Shown here: positions 15,187 through 24,006 of the stretch, one piece after another
How positions within the stretch are numbered: position 1 is the first letter of the stretch
Layout of the letters: every line of letters begins with the position of its first letter
DNA from: an uncultured Bacteroidales bacterium
GTDB lineage: Bacteria > Bacteroidota > Bacteroidia > Bacteroidales > F082
NCBI GenBank assembly: GCA_937926515.1
Contig: CALAZZ010000229.1
Span: forward strand, 1 to 27,667
DNA: 27,667 bases
Direction of reading: 5' to 3'
Notes under the pieces: model-generated
Database searches by the model: none
What the model saw: only the letters and a program-made list of their open reading frames with translations
What the model was told of the DNA's origin: nothing
Position numbers and translations under genes: made by a program

Positions 15187-17220
15187 TTATTCTTTATTTA
15201 GGTAGCGGTCAAACCAATCATGAAGTTCTTTGTACCAATAAATTGAATTCTGTGGTCGAAGTATCCAGTGATTCTCATCCGGGTAATAGACCAGCCTGGC
15301 ATCCAGTCCTTTTCCTTTGTATATACCATACACAAGCAACCCATGTGCCACCGGTACTCGATAATCCAGCTCTCCATGGATCACCAGCATAGGTGATTTA
15401 AAATTGTGGGCAAACTGCGATGGGTTATTTTCATTCAGCTTGTCGAAGTTTTCCCAGGGGGTACCTCCGTATTGGTATGATCTGTTACCTGCATAATCAG
15501 AAGCAAACTGCAGGTGAAGATCGTAAACACCTGCGTGGTTAACCAGGGCAGCATAGCGGTCGGTATGTCCTGCAATCCAGCTCACCATATAACCACCATA
15601 ACTTCCTCCGGCCGCTGCCATTCGGCTCTCATCGATGAAGTCCTTTTCGATCATATAGTCAGTTGCTTTCATGATGTCTTCAAAAGGCTTTGGAGCATGT
15701 TCACCGTGAATGGAGATCGCAAAATCCTGCCCAAAGCTGGTAGAACCATGAAAATTAGGTGTAATAACAACATATCCCGGTGCAGCAAAAAGATGTGCAT
15801 TCCAACGATAGTGCCAATAATCACCAAAGGTGCCATGTGGTCCGCCATGAATCATTACAACAAGTGGATATTTTTTGTTTTCGTCAAAACCGGGAGGATA
15901 CACAATAAACATTTGAACATCAGCATCATTGGCACCTTTAAAGGCTACATTTTCTACCTTTCCCAGGTTAAGTTTTGATAATATATTATCATTCAGGTTA
16001 GTAAGCTGCTTTAGGTTGTTTCCATTGGTTTCAATGGTATAAATATCAGCCGGCTTATTCAGTCCGTGATTGAGAAAAATCAGTGTATTTCTGTCTAAAA
16101 CCCGCATATTGCCACTTGTCCCTTCACCATAAACCATAAGATGTTGACCCCCACCGGCCGGTATACTGAACAAAGCATTCATGGCCTTATGCTCGGCATT
16201 GAAATAAATGGATTTGCCATCAGCTGACCATTGCCATCCACTACAAGACAAGTCGATTTCGTGTGTGATATTCTCTTTTTTGCCCGTAGCCATATCATAT
16301 ACCATCATTTCTATCTTGTCAGCATAGAAATGATAGATTGATTGCTTACCATATAACAGCTTTGTCCCATCAGGACTAAATACCGGATTGCTGTCGCCGG
16401 CTTCGTTTTCGGCTGTTAGGTTCTTCAATTCGCCACTGCCATCGGTTGGCAGAAGAAAAATATCATAATTCATTGATTCAAATGGTGGGGGCGTGTTATT
16501 CATACTCAGGGCGATGGTTTTTCCATCAGGTGAGATGTCATAGGAAACACCTCCCATCATATTGAAATAATTATTTGCTTGAGGCATCAGGTCAACAACC
16601 TCCTTTGTTTTCAAGTCAACAGTGAACAACCGTGAGTACATGCCATCGGTCAGCCACCGACTCCAAAAGCGGTACATCACGTGCTCAGTTGCTTTGGCTG
16701 TTACCTTCGAATTCTTCTTTTGCTCAATCAGCTCTTTCAGTTTATTGAAATCTCCATCATACTCAGGGTGAATATTTGCGCCAAATGCAATTCTATTCCC
16801 ATCGGGGAACCACTTTAGGCCATACACACCGACAGGCAAATCGGTTACCGGTTCTGCTTCACCTCCGGCAAGCGGCAACACATATATTTGCCCCGGTCCT
16901 TCTCCGCGCCTCGATACAAAAGCAATTTTATTTCCATCCGGATTCCATACCGGGTTACTTTCCTTGCCTGTAAATGTGAGCTGACGTTTTTCACTATTGT
17001 TGATATCAAGCAAAAATATATCTGTGGATGAGTCATCCGATTCGATATCATAAGTGGTGATCGTAAAAACAGCAAAATTCCCATCAGGGGACACATCCAT
17101 AGCAGATACCCTTTGCATTTGCCACATATGCGTGGCTGTAAAAGTTTCCTGTTGTGCGCTACCATTTCCGGAAAAACAGAATAAGAAAAAGCACAACAAC
17201 ATTAAAGCAGTAAGTTTCAT
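15187..17220 (-). CDS. S9 family serine peptidase, DPP5-like dipeptidyl peptidase
   Basis: This exported peptidase has 677 residues from the ATG at 17220, which gives a clean signal peptide (KLTALMLLCFFLFCFSGNGSAQ). The first ATG at 17253 would add 11 residues ahead of it, and a -7 box at 17251-17258 would make that start impossible. The N-terminal part (about 35-420) has repeated TolB/propeller motifs (SPDGNFAVF, NPDGNKIAF, FPDGNRIAF, SPDGTKLLY). The C-terminal alpha/beta hydrolase domain has MIHGGPHG, the nucleophile in GGSYGGYM (Ser about 540), Asp about 619 (GELDYRVP) and His about 651 (DENHW). The block YRWNAHLFAAPGYVVITPN resembles dipeptidyl peptidase 5. It should cleave dipeptides from peptide N-termini in the periplasm. 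The gene stands 45 bases before an MscS gene. Confidence 0.9.
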   Translation of the reverse strand: MKLTALMLLCFFLFCFSGNGSAQQETFTATHMWQMQRVSAMDVSPDGNFAVFTITTYDIESDDSSTDIFLLDINNSEKRQLTFTGKESNPVWNPDGNKIAFVSRRGEGPGQIYVLPLAGGEAEPVTDLPVGVYGLKWFPDGNRIAFGANIHPEYDGDFNKLKELIEQKKNSKVTAKATEHVMYRFWSRWLTDGMYSRLFTVDLKTKEVVDLMPQANNYFNMMGGVSYDISPDGKTIALSMNNTPPPFESMNYDIFLLPTDGSGELKNLTAENEAGDSNPVFSPDGTKLLYGKQSIYHFYADKIEMMVYDMATGKKENITHEIDLSCSGWQWSADGKSIYFNAEHKAMNALFSIPAGGGQHLMVYGEGTSGNMRVLDRNTLIFLNHGLNKPADIYTIETNGNNLKQLTNLNDNILSKLNLGKVENVAFKGANDADVQMFIVYPPGFDENKKYPLVVMIHGGPHGTFGDYWHYRWNAHLFAAPGYVVITPNFHGSTSFGQDFAISIHGEHAPKPFEDIMKATDYMIEKDFIDESRMAAAGGSYGGYMVSWIAGHTDRYAALVNHAGVYDLHLQFASDYAGNRSYQYGGTPWENFDKLNENNPSQFAHNFKSPMLVIHGELDYRVPVAHGLLVYGIYKGKGLDARLVYYPDENHWILRPQNSIYWYKELHDWFDRYLNKE

Positions 17221-17250
17221 GTGAAAAAAATTAATGAATATTGATATTAG

Positions 17251-17258
17251 CAAAAATA
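17251..17258 (-). promoter_or_regulatory. Putative -7 box for the S9 peptidase gene
   Basis: TATTTTTG on the minus strand matches TAnnTTTG. Transcription would start near 17245, about 25 bases before the ATG at 17220, which supports that start. The -33 position shows only a CTG, so the call is tentative. Confidence 0.3.
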
Positions 17259-17333
17259 CACATTTGCCGTGGACTTTCCCAGTGATATCCTCATATTATT
17301 GAATATAAGGGCTAACAGGAACAGGTGATTCGT

Positions 17334-18587
17334 TCAGGGGTTTTCTAAACTTCTTGCCTTATCAATACTAATGCGTTCTCCATTAAAGAATGCGATGACA
17401 AATGCATCTTTAAACCCTTGTTTTCGCATATATGATTGATGCTGAATGGCATCAGCCAGATGAATAAAATTTCCGGATGTATATTTATACACGCCGTTAT
17501 GAAAATAAACAGTTGGTTGATGAGCTTTCGCAAATCGCTTATCAGTAGTAGGTATATTGCGCGGACTGGTAGCAATCTGAACCTGGTACACCAGTCCGGG
17601 AAGGTTGGCCGATTCGGTTGGCTGTGATTCTGTTGATCTTGCATTTTCAGATGGCACAAGCCTTGCTGTGGCTTTATCATCAGCTGTCAACACCTTGTCC
17701 GATATTGATTCAGGCTTTAATGGCTGGTCAGCATGGGCTTGCAGAGGAACCGCATTTTCCTGCTCAAACTCTACCTTATAATCACGAAATGCCCTAAACA
17801 AGGCAGATGCCATATATACCTTTCCTTGCTCTGACATGAGAAATTCTTCTTCGACAGGATTGGTAAGGAAGCCCAATTCAACCAGTATACTTGGCATTGT
17901 TGTCCGGTATAATACCAAAAATCCTGCCTGTTGTACACTTCGGTCGCGACGTCCAACACGTGTTGTAAATTGTTCCTGTACCTTTTGTGCAAGCCTTAAA
18001 CTTTGGTTTTTATTTTCACTCTGATAAAGTGTAAATGCAATATAAGCTTCAGGACTATTGGGGTCAAACCCGCCATATTCCTCTTCGGCATTGTCCTCGA
18101 GTAATATGGCTGCATTTTCAAGCTGAGCTACTTCCAAATTAGCCTGACTTCGATGATCTCCCATAACAAATGTTTCGGAGCCATGCACGCCTGCTGAACG
18201 TGTAGCATTGCAATGGATTGATATAAACACATCAGCCTGATTTTGGTTGGCAATGGTGGCACGCCTGTGCAGTTCAATAAACTCATCCCGGGTGCGGGTA
18301 TAAATAACATTTACGTCCGGCAAATACTTTTCAATATAAGCCCCTGTTTTCAGTGCCACTTCAAGGACAATGTCCTTTTCCTTTGCTCTACGTCCTATTG
18401 CACCAGGATCGCGACCTCCATGTCCGGGGTCAATCACAACAGTCGTAATTTTACTGCCTCGCTGTGCCGATAAAGGAAAATGAGCAGACAAGCCCAGCAT
18501 CAATGCAACAATCAACGCCAGCAAGCGTTGGATTGATATTGAATTGCTGCATGCTTTTTGGAAGTATATTTGCAATCTGTATTTCAT
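17334..18587 (-). CDS. N-acetylmuramoyl-L-alanine amidase (Amidase_3) with C-terminal SPOR-like domain
   Basis: This periplasmic peptidoglycan hydrolase of 417 residues cuts the bond between MurNAc and the stem peptide. An N-terminal signal peptide is visible (RLLALIVALMLGLSAHFPLS then AQ), preceded by about 20 polar residues. The Amidase_3 domain (about 45-272) shows the zinc ligands His56 (VIDPGHGG), Glu70 (AKEKDIVLE) and His125 (FISIHCNATR), plus the catalytic Glu237 (SILVELGFLTN), so it should be active. A low-complexity linker (about 275-330) leads to a C-terminal domain (VYQVQIATSPRN to FKDAFVIAFFNGERI). That domain has the look of a SPOR domain, which binds glycan stripped of stem peptides at division sites. 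The gene is divergent from lptD, so the two share a regulatory region. Confidence 0.9.
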   Translation of the reverse strand: MKYRLQIYFQKACSNSISIQRLLALIVALMLGLSAHFPLSAQRGSKITTVVIDPGHGGRDPGAIGRRAKEKDIVLEVALKTGAYIEKYLPDVNVIYTRTRDEFIELHRRATIANQNQADVFISIHCNATRSAGVHGSETFVMGDHRSQANLEVAQLENAAILLEDNAEEEYGGFDPNSPEAYIAFTLYQSENKNQSLRLAQKVQEQFTTRVGRRDRSVQQAGFLVLYRTTMPSILVELGFLTNPVEEEFLMSEQGKVYMASALFRAFRDYKVEFEQENAVPLQAHADQPLKPESISDKVLTADDKATARLVPSENARSTESQPTESANLPGLVYQVQIATSPRNIPTTDKRFAKAHQPTVYFHNGVYKYTSGNFIHLADAIQHQSYMRKQGFKDAFVIAFFNGERISIDKARSLENP

Positions 18588-18601
18588 CGTTAATATACGA
18601 A

Positions 18602-18609
18602 CAAAAATA
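18602..18609 (-). promoter_or_regulatory. Putative -7 box for the amidase gene
   Basis: TATTTTTG on the minus strand matches TAnnTTTG and equals the box in front of the S9 peptidase gene. Transcription would start within about ten bases of the ATG at 18587, giving a very short leader. There is no clear -33 TTG. Confidence 0.27.
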
Positions 18610-18687
18610 GCATTAAACCATTTGTTTGCCCGTTACTCATATTTCGAATTATCAACATTACAACGTTTAATAGTTTTTAAACTGACA

Positions 18688-21336
18688 ATGCTTGTGATGT
18701 CTGGTCTTGGCGGGCAACCCAACGACACTATCCCACCAATTGATAACGACACATCAATCCCCTTATTATACAAGGATACCTTGCCTGAAAGCCGTATCCC
18801 TGACACCTTGTCGCTGGCTCCTGAAACCATGACCACGGACACATTACAACAGCCAAAAAGGGCATCAACGATGCTGGAAACGAAGGTGGAACGTACTGCA
18901 GTTGATTCCATCAGGCATGATATGCGCAAACGAATGGTATATCTTTATGGTGATGCTGTCGTTGTGTATGGTGATATTAAACTGGAGGCAGCAGTGATTG
19001 AGGTAAGTTTTGAGCGAAATGAGGTTTTTGCCTATGGAGTTGAAGATACAACAGGTAAACTTATTGGTACTCCTGTCTTCACCGAAAGTGGACAAACCTT
19101 TGAGGCAAAAACAATAACCTACAATTTTGACAGTAGAAAAGGAATGATCCACAATGTTTTCACGGAAGACGGACAGGGTTATTTACATGGCGAACGTGTT
19201 AAGAAGATGGATGATAACACTATAAATATACAGTCTGGATCATATACAACGTGCAATCATCGTACTCACCCGCATTTCGAGTTTCGTTTCAAACGGTCAA
19301 AGGTCATTCCCGACAACAAGATTATAACCGGGCCCGCATATATGGCGATTGAAGGTGTACCAACCCCGCTTGCATTGCCTTTTGGGATTTTTCCCAACAA
19401 AACCGGCCAACGTTCAGGAATCAGGGTACCAACCCAAGGTGAATCCACCGGCCAGTTTCCCAGGGGATTCTATTTTGAAGATGGAGGTTATTATTGGGCT
19501 ATCAATGACCATATGGATTTGGATATACTAGGTGATATTTATACACGCGGTAGTTGGGCTATTAAACCCACTTTCCGTTACATTAAGCGATATAAATACA
19601 GTGGAAATCTAAATACCAGTTATGCCATCAACGTACTGGGTACAGCCGGTGCTCCTGATTATGAACGACGACGCGATTTTCAAATCAGATGGACGCACAG
19701 GCAGGATCCAAAAGCAAGGCCGAATAGCCAGTTCACTGCCAATGTGTTTATAGTGAGCAGCAACTTCAATCGTTTTAACCCTACTTCTACTCAGGATTAT
19801 TTGAGTAATGAGTTCAAGTCAAGCATTGCCTTCCAGACCAATTGGGATAATAAATATTTTCTAACCCTGAATGCCAGTCATCGTCAAAATACCAAAACAA
19901 GGATGGTGCAGGTTAATCTTCCGGAGGCCACATTTTCGATCAACCAGTTTTACCCACTCAAGCGTAAAGGTGCCGTTGACAGACCCAGATGGTACGAACA
20001 GCTTAGCATTTCTTACCGCATGAACGCCAGAAATACCATCAACCTTCCTGATAGCATGCTATTCAAACCTGATGCGCTGAGTAAAATGCAAAACGGCATA
20101 CAGCAAAGCGTACCTATCAACCTTCCTATCAAGTTTCTAGAGCATTTTACACTGACCAATTCCGTAAACATCAATAACAGAACTTATTTTGATTCGCGAC
20201 GTAAATACTGGTCAAATGATACGCTTTTCCAGAACAATGATACCATTGTGGGCTATGTTGTGACAGATACCCTGCAGGGCTTCAATAATGTATTGGATTT
20301 TTCACTTTCTACCTCTCTAAACACCAAGGTTTATGGGATGGTGAACTTCCGCAAAGGTCCTGTCAGGGCTATCAGGCATGTGATCACCCCGAGTGTAGGT
20401 TTTTCGTACACACCTGAATTTGGAGATCCATTTTGGGGCTATTATGATAGCTATATCGATGGCAATAATAATGAAGTTTTCTACAGTCGTTTCGAAGGAG
20501 CAATTTTTGGCAGCCCACCAAGGGAAAAATCAGGCAGGATCAATTTCGGCATTTCCAATAACCTCGAAATTAAGGTGCCTTCCAGAAGTGATACCATCAC
20601 CGGCCTCCGAAAAATAGTCCTCATTGAGAATCTTAATATTTCCGGAAGTTACGATTTGGCACGCGACTCGCTCAATTTCAGTGATCTTTCAGTGTCGGGC
20701 CGCACACGACTGTTCAAAAATCTGAATGTCCAATATGGAAGCTCGTGGAGTTTATATGCTGCCGATTCGCTAGGCAGAGATATGAATACGTTCCAATGGG
20801 ATGTAAACAATAAGCTGTTGCGACAGAAACGTAATTCCTGGTCTTTTAGCCTTAACTGGAACCTCAGACAACAGGATTTTGCTAGAAGCCCACAATCAGA
20901 GCCCAATGCTTCACGAACTTCCGAGTTTGGTTCGGAGGCTGAGCTTATGGAGATCAATCAAAATCCGGAAGATTACATTGACTGGACAGTACCGTGGTCA
21001 CTAAATATTGATTATACCATACAGTATACCAATAATATACGTTATCCTTCATACAGAAGGGAGAACAATACTGATCTGCGCCAATCCTTAGGCCTCAGGG
21101 GAGAAATAAATCTCACACCAAAATGGAAAGTTGGAGTCCAAACCGGTTGGGATTTTGTAGCCAATGATCTTATCTATACATCAATAAATATTTACCGTGA
21201 TCTACACTGTTGGGAGTTACGATTCAACTGGATACCCTCGGGATTTAGACAAAGTTGGAACTTTAGTATTAATGTGAAGGCTTCCGTATTGCAAGACCTC
21301 AAACTGAACAAGAAAAAGGATTTCAGGGATATTTAA
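18688..21336 (+). CDS. lptD: LPS-assembly outer-membrane protein LptD
   Basis: This large outer-membrane protein places LPS in the outer leaflet together with LptE. The N-terminal OstA/LptD-N beta-jellyroll (VYLYGDAVVVYGDIKLEAAV, then FTEDGQGYLHGERVKKMDDN) is followed by a C-terminal beta-barrel with alternating aromatic strands, ending in LHCWELRFNWIPSGFRQSW. The start is uncertain. The first in-frame ATG (18544) would overlap the divergent amidase by 44 bases. The ATG at 18688 gives 882 residues but a clipped signal peptide. A TTG at 18622 would give a fuller one (LQRLIVFKLTMLVMSGL). Only two cysteines remain in the mature part: one in the jellyroll end (SYTTCNH) and one in the last barrel strands (HCWEL). 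LptD next to an amidase gene is a familiar Bacteroidota neighbourhood. Confidence 0.88.
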   Translation: MLVMSGLGGQPNDTIPPIDNDTSIPLLYKDTLPESRIPDTLSLAPETMTTDTLQQPKRASTMLETKVERTAVDSIRHDMRKRMVYLYGDAVVVYGDIKLEAAVIEVSFERNEVFAYGVEDTTGKLIGTPVFTESGQTFEAKTITYNFDSRKGMIHNVFTEDGQGYLHGERVKKMDDNTINIQSGSYTTCNHRTHPHFEFRFKRSKVIPDNKIITGPAYMAIEGVPTPLALPFGIFPNKTGQRSGIRVPTQGESTGQFPRGFYFEDGGYYWAINDHMDLDILGDIYTRGSWAIKPTFRYIKRYKYSGNLNTSYAINVLGTAGAPDYERRRDFQIRWTHRQDPKARPNSQFTANVFIVSSNFNRFNPTSTQDYLSNEFKSSIAFQTNWDNKYFLTLNASHRQNTKTRMVQVNLPEATFSINQFYPLKRKGAVDRPRWYEQLSISYRMNARNTINLPDSMLFKPDALSKMQNGIQQSVPINLPIKFLEHFTLTNSVNINNRTYFDSRRKYWSNDTLFQNNDTIVGYVVTDTLQGFNNVLDFSLSTSLNTKVYGMVNFRKGPVRAIRHVITPSVGFSYTPEFGDPFWGYYDSYIDGNNNEVFYSRFEGAIFGSPPREKSGRINFGISNNLEIKVPSRSDTITGLRKIVLIENLNISGSYDLARDSLNFSDLSVSGRTRLFKNLNVQYGSSWSLYAADSLGRDMNTFQWDVNNKLLRQKRNSWSFSLNWNLRQQDFARSPQSEPNASRTSEFGSEAELMEINQNPEDYIDWTVPWSLNIDYTIQYTNNIRYPSYRRENNTDLRQSLGLRGEINLTPKWKVGVQTGWDFVANDLIYTSINIYRDLHCWELRFNWIPSGFRQSWNFSINVKASVLQDLKLNKKKDFRDI

Positions 21337-21403
21337 ACTCTACTTCTTCCCATCCCAATCATCAAATTCTTCGTTCTGCCCACTTTTTAGGGCTTATGTT
21401 TTT

Positions 21404-21430
21404 GGCAATAAAAAAATATGTATTATTGCC
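21404..21430. repeat. Hairpin after lptD
   Basis: GGCAATAA (21404-21411) and TTATTGCC (21423-21430) are perfectly complementary around an 11-base A-rich loop. There is no T-run after the stem on either strand, so termination would be Rho-dependent or absent. TATTATTG (21421-21428), inside the right arm, resembles a -7 box for the next gene, but the TTTG in front (21401-21404) is only 16 bases away. Confidence 0.4.
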
Positions 21431-21464
21431 CCATACTATCCTTATGAGATCTAAATAGTTACAA

Positions 21465-23162
21465 ATGAAAACTACAACAAACACGAACAATATACCCTTC
21501 CGTTTTCAATTAAACACCCTGACAAAAGCATCGAAACGGATAACTTATCTTAGCACAATCGCTATATTGTGCTTCATCATTTTATGTTCAATTACGAATT
21601 CAAAAGTATTAGCCCAGGAGGTTCAATGGCTAAAAAGCTGGCCAATGGATTATAATCAAAATCCGATTTTGCCCAACCAACTTCTTGTATCTACCTCCGA
21701 TGTACTATTTGGGGTTAGACTTACTTCTTACAAATTCCCTTACGGAACCGATATTTTTGGCGATCTGTCACTCGATCATTATGACGTAAGCAATGGAGAA
21801 CTGTTATGGTCCTGTGAGCTTTCAGGTAATATTGCTGCAAGTGCTGCCACAATAGAGGAATCCGGCTTAGTATTTATAACAGGTAAGTTCATAGGTGAGC
21901 AGCTCGAGACCTGCCAAGGCATGACTTTAACTGGGGGTGGAGGCCAATTTCAGGTTCATCATTTCCTTATGGCCCTAAACCTGAATGATGGCGAATTACT
22001 CTACCTCCGAAACTTATCTTTGACACATCTTAAAGCCAATGCAATCAGCTCGCTTGCAATTGATCCTGAAGGCAGGCTTTGGTATGCTGTTGAGGAATGG
22101 GGAACCGCTAAAATTGTAAGGGTGAATGAAGCGGGTGTTGACCAGGAAACCCGTATCCTGAACGGCCCAAGAAGAATTGGAACACTGTCATTTGACCCTT
22201 GGGGAGGCCTCTATGTGAGCGGCGCAACGGATGAGGCTGAATTTTCGTTTGCAGGCCAATCCTTTGAAATAACACAGACAACAGGATATAAAATGTTCGT
22301 TTTGCGGTTTAATCCTGACGGTACAGCAGGTTTTGCCGAATTTGCAAATGACGTAACTTTCCAAAATCCTACTGTAATTGCCTCCGATGACGGTCATGCC
22401 TATCTGGCTGAGAATATTAGTCTAGAAACCCAGTGGGGTGATCTTACGATACAGGGACCAGAATGGGTCTCAACGGTTTTTATTTCCAAACTGGACAGTA
22501 CAGGCCACTTTTTATGGAGTGTTCAGGGAAGATCACTTCCAGGTGGAATCAGTGGTGATGTAGAACGATCAAAAGGACCCTGTATTACAATTGATGATCA
22601 AGGTGTATTATACTTCATTGCCAATCAACGCGGCCTGATCGATTGGGGCAATGATATAGTGAGTGGAATGGATCCAATAACATCCAGAACAATTACAATT
22701 TTAGCTATTTCATCTGAGGGCATCCCAATATGGTCTAAATCAAGCCTGTCAAATGGGTTTTATAATAATGCTCAAACAATTACGGCTTCAACAAACCATG
22801 AAAGCGTCCATTTTGCTGCTCAGATCAATTCTGAATTTACTTTTCCGCCTTACAGCACCAATACTACTGAAACACAGGCTTCTATAGTGGGACAAATACA
22901 TACCTTGCCCTTGTCGAACTCTGAAATTCATTTAAAGAATGAAATGCTCATATGGCCAAATCCGGCAAGTGGCAGTATCTATTTCATGCATGAAGGCAAC
23001 ACACAATTAAAGTGTAAAGTTTGGAACAGCAAGGGACAAATGGTTAAATCGATTCTGCTTCAGCCCGGATTAAACCATTTTAATGTCGAAAAACTCTCCT
23101 CAGGTCTCTATTTCTTACAAGCGGATAATGGGCAGAATGAAACTTTCCTTATAAGGAATTGA
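21465..23162 (+). CDS. Secreted propeller-like protein with T9SS type A sorting domain
   Basis: This exported protein of 565 residues has an unknown target. A signal peptide (YLSTIAILCFIILCSITNSK, cut after VLAQ) follows a polar N-terminus of about 25 residues. The body (about 55-480) repeats units of the kind ISSLAIDPEGRLWYAVEEWG, LSFDPWGGLYVSGATDEAEF and VIASDDGHAYLAENI, the pattern of SBBP-like or delta-60-type beta-propellers. The last 78 residues (IWPNPASGSIYF, then KVWNSKGQMV, then SSGLYFLQ and a basic end) form a T9SS C-terminal domain. It is thus a surface or extracellular protein. No catalytic motif is visible, so binding or adhesion is a guess. Its codon use and composition look like those of its neighbours. 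Confidence 0.8.
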   Translation: MKTTTNTNNIPFRFQLNTLTKASKRITYLSTIAILCFIILCSITNSKVLAQEVQWLKSWPMDYNQNPILPNQLLVSTSDVLFGVRLTSYKFPYGTDIFGDLSLDHYDVSNGELLWSCELSGNIAASAATIEESGLVFITGKFIGEQLETCQGMTLTGGGGQFQVHHFLMALNLNDGELLYLRNLSLTHLKANAISSLAIDPEGRLWYAVEEWGTAKIVRVNEAGVDQETRILNGPRRIGTLSFDPWGGLYVSGATDEAEFSFAGQSFEITQTTGYKMFVLRFNPDGTAGFAEFANDVTFQNPTVIASDDGHAYLAENISLETQWGDLTIQGPEWVSTVFISKLDSTGHFLWSVQGRSLPGGISGDVERSKGPCITIDDQGVLYFIANQRGLIDWGNDIVSGMDPITSRTITILAISSEGIPIWSKSSLSNGFYNNAQTITASTNHESVHFAAQINSEFTFPPYSTNTTETQASIVGQIHTLPLSNSEIHLKNEMLIWPNPASGSIYFMHEGNTQLKCKVWNSKGQMVKSILLQPGLNHFNVEKLSSGLYFLQADNGQNETFLIRN

Positions 23163-23208
23163 AATCCGGCAATTAATTTATTACCAAGCAAAGCCAGTAA
23201 AGATTATT

Positions 23209-23240
23209 TTTGACATTACTGCAAAACTTTTGTATTATTG
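23209..23240 (+). promoter_or_regulatory. Putative Bacteroidota-type promoter for the LxxxQ lipoprotein
   Basis: TTTG (23209-23212) stands 20 bases before TATTATTG (23233-23240), a seven-of-eight match to TAnnTTTG. Transcription would start about 25-30 bases before the ATG at 23273. This is the best-spaced promoter I see in the window and it excludes the longer reading frame starting at 23210. Confidence 0.45.
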
Positions 23241-23272
23241 TGCTTTATATTTCTTATCCAACACTATACCAA

Positions 23273-23923
23273 ATGAAAAGATTTCCAACCATTATGACAG
23301 CTTTGCTGACAAGCATCCTGTTTGTATTCGCATCCTGCAATAAGGACGCGGTCAACGACCACTTAGATAAGACAACTGAGATGGAAGTCATCACAACTTC
23401 AGAATTGGTTGACTTTGTAAACAACTTATATTTGATAGCAGTCGAGTTTGACGGTGATGAAACCCGTCCATTTCACATTTCAGATGACGGACTTATTGAT
23501 ATTTATACAACCACAATCGAAGCATTTGATGTAAAAAGCAATGAAAACAAACTGCTGAGATGTTTGCAAAGCATTAGCCTGAATGATGCTCAGACGAGTC
23601 AAGTTCGTAGGGCTCTTTCAGCTTATCAACTTCGTAATGAGCGTATTATTCAACATCACAGGCAGGCCGTGCAGCAATTGAACACCAGGGTCAATAATGC
23701 ACGCCAGGAATTGCTTGATCAATTTCATAATGGCGAAATAAACCGTGCTGAATTGAATAGGAGAATACACTTGCTGCGAGATCAGTATCATGCTGGTTTA
23801 AGACAGATAAAAGCAAACCATGCTGAAGCCTTTTCACATTCTTTTACCCTGCTATTGGACAATATCAATTCCATCCTTACGGAAAGGCAGTGGCATGCTT
23901 TTGCCAGCTGCATGCGAAGTTGA
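23273..23923 (+). CDS. Lipoprotein with Spy/CpxP-like LxxxQ motifs, function unknown
   Basis: The ATG at 23273 gives 216 residues with a lipoprotein signal (MKRFPTIMTALLTSILFVFA then SC) and the lipidated Cys at 22. The frame is open back to 23210, but that adds 21 residues before the signal and lies inside the likely promoter. The first half is acidic. The second half (about 100-210) is a long, His-, Gln- and Arg-rich helical region. It holds two LxxxQ motifs, LNDAQ at 103-107 and LTERQ at 202-206, placed at both ends of the helical part. Spy and CpxP, the periplasmic stress chaperones, carry a pair of LTxxQ motifs in a similar way. I read this as a possible membrane-tethered relative, by motif only. 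The family is not recognised and no partner gene is near. Confidence 0.6.
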   Translation: MKRFPTIMTALLTSILFVFASCNKDAVNDHLDKTTEMEVITTSELVDFVNNLYLIAVEFDGDETRPFHISDDGLIDIYTTTIEAFDVKSNENKLLRCLQSISLNDAQTSQVRRALSAYQLRNERIIQHHRQAVQQLNTRVNNARQELLDQFHNGEINRAELNRRIHLLRDQYHAGLRQIKANHAEAFSHSFTLLLDNINSILTERQWHAFASCMRS

Positions 23924-24006
23924 TTCGAAACATTTTTTTTGACAGAAGTTCAGGCAAAGCCTTATATTTTGATGCTGTTTTGCTAATTTAGCGACAAAAA
24001 TCAGTT

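Noticed and set aside
15514..15978. Plus-strand open frame of 154 codons
   Set aside because: It is antisense to the catalytic domain of the S9 peptidase and has no recognisable features.
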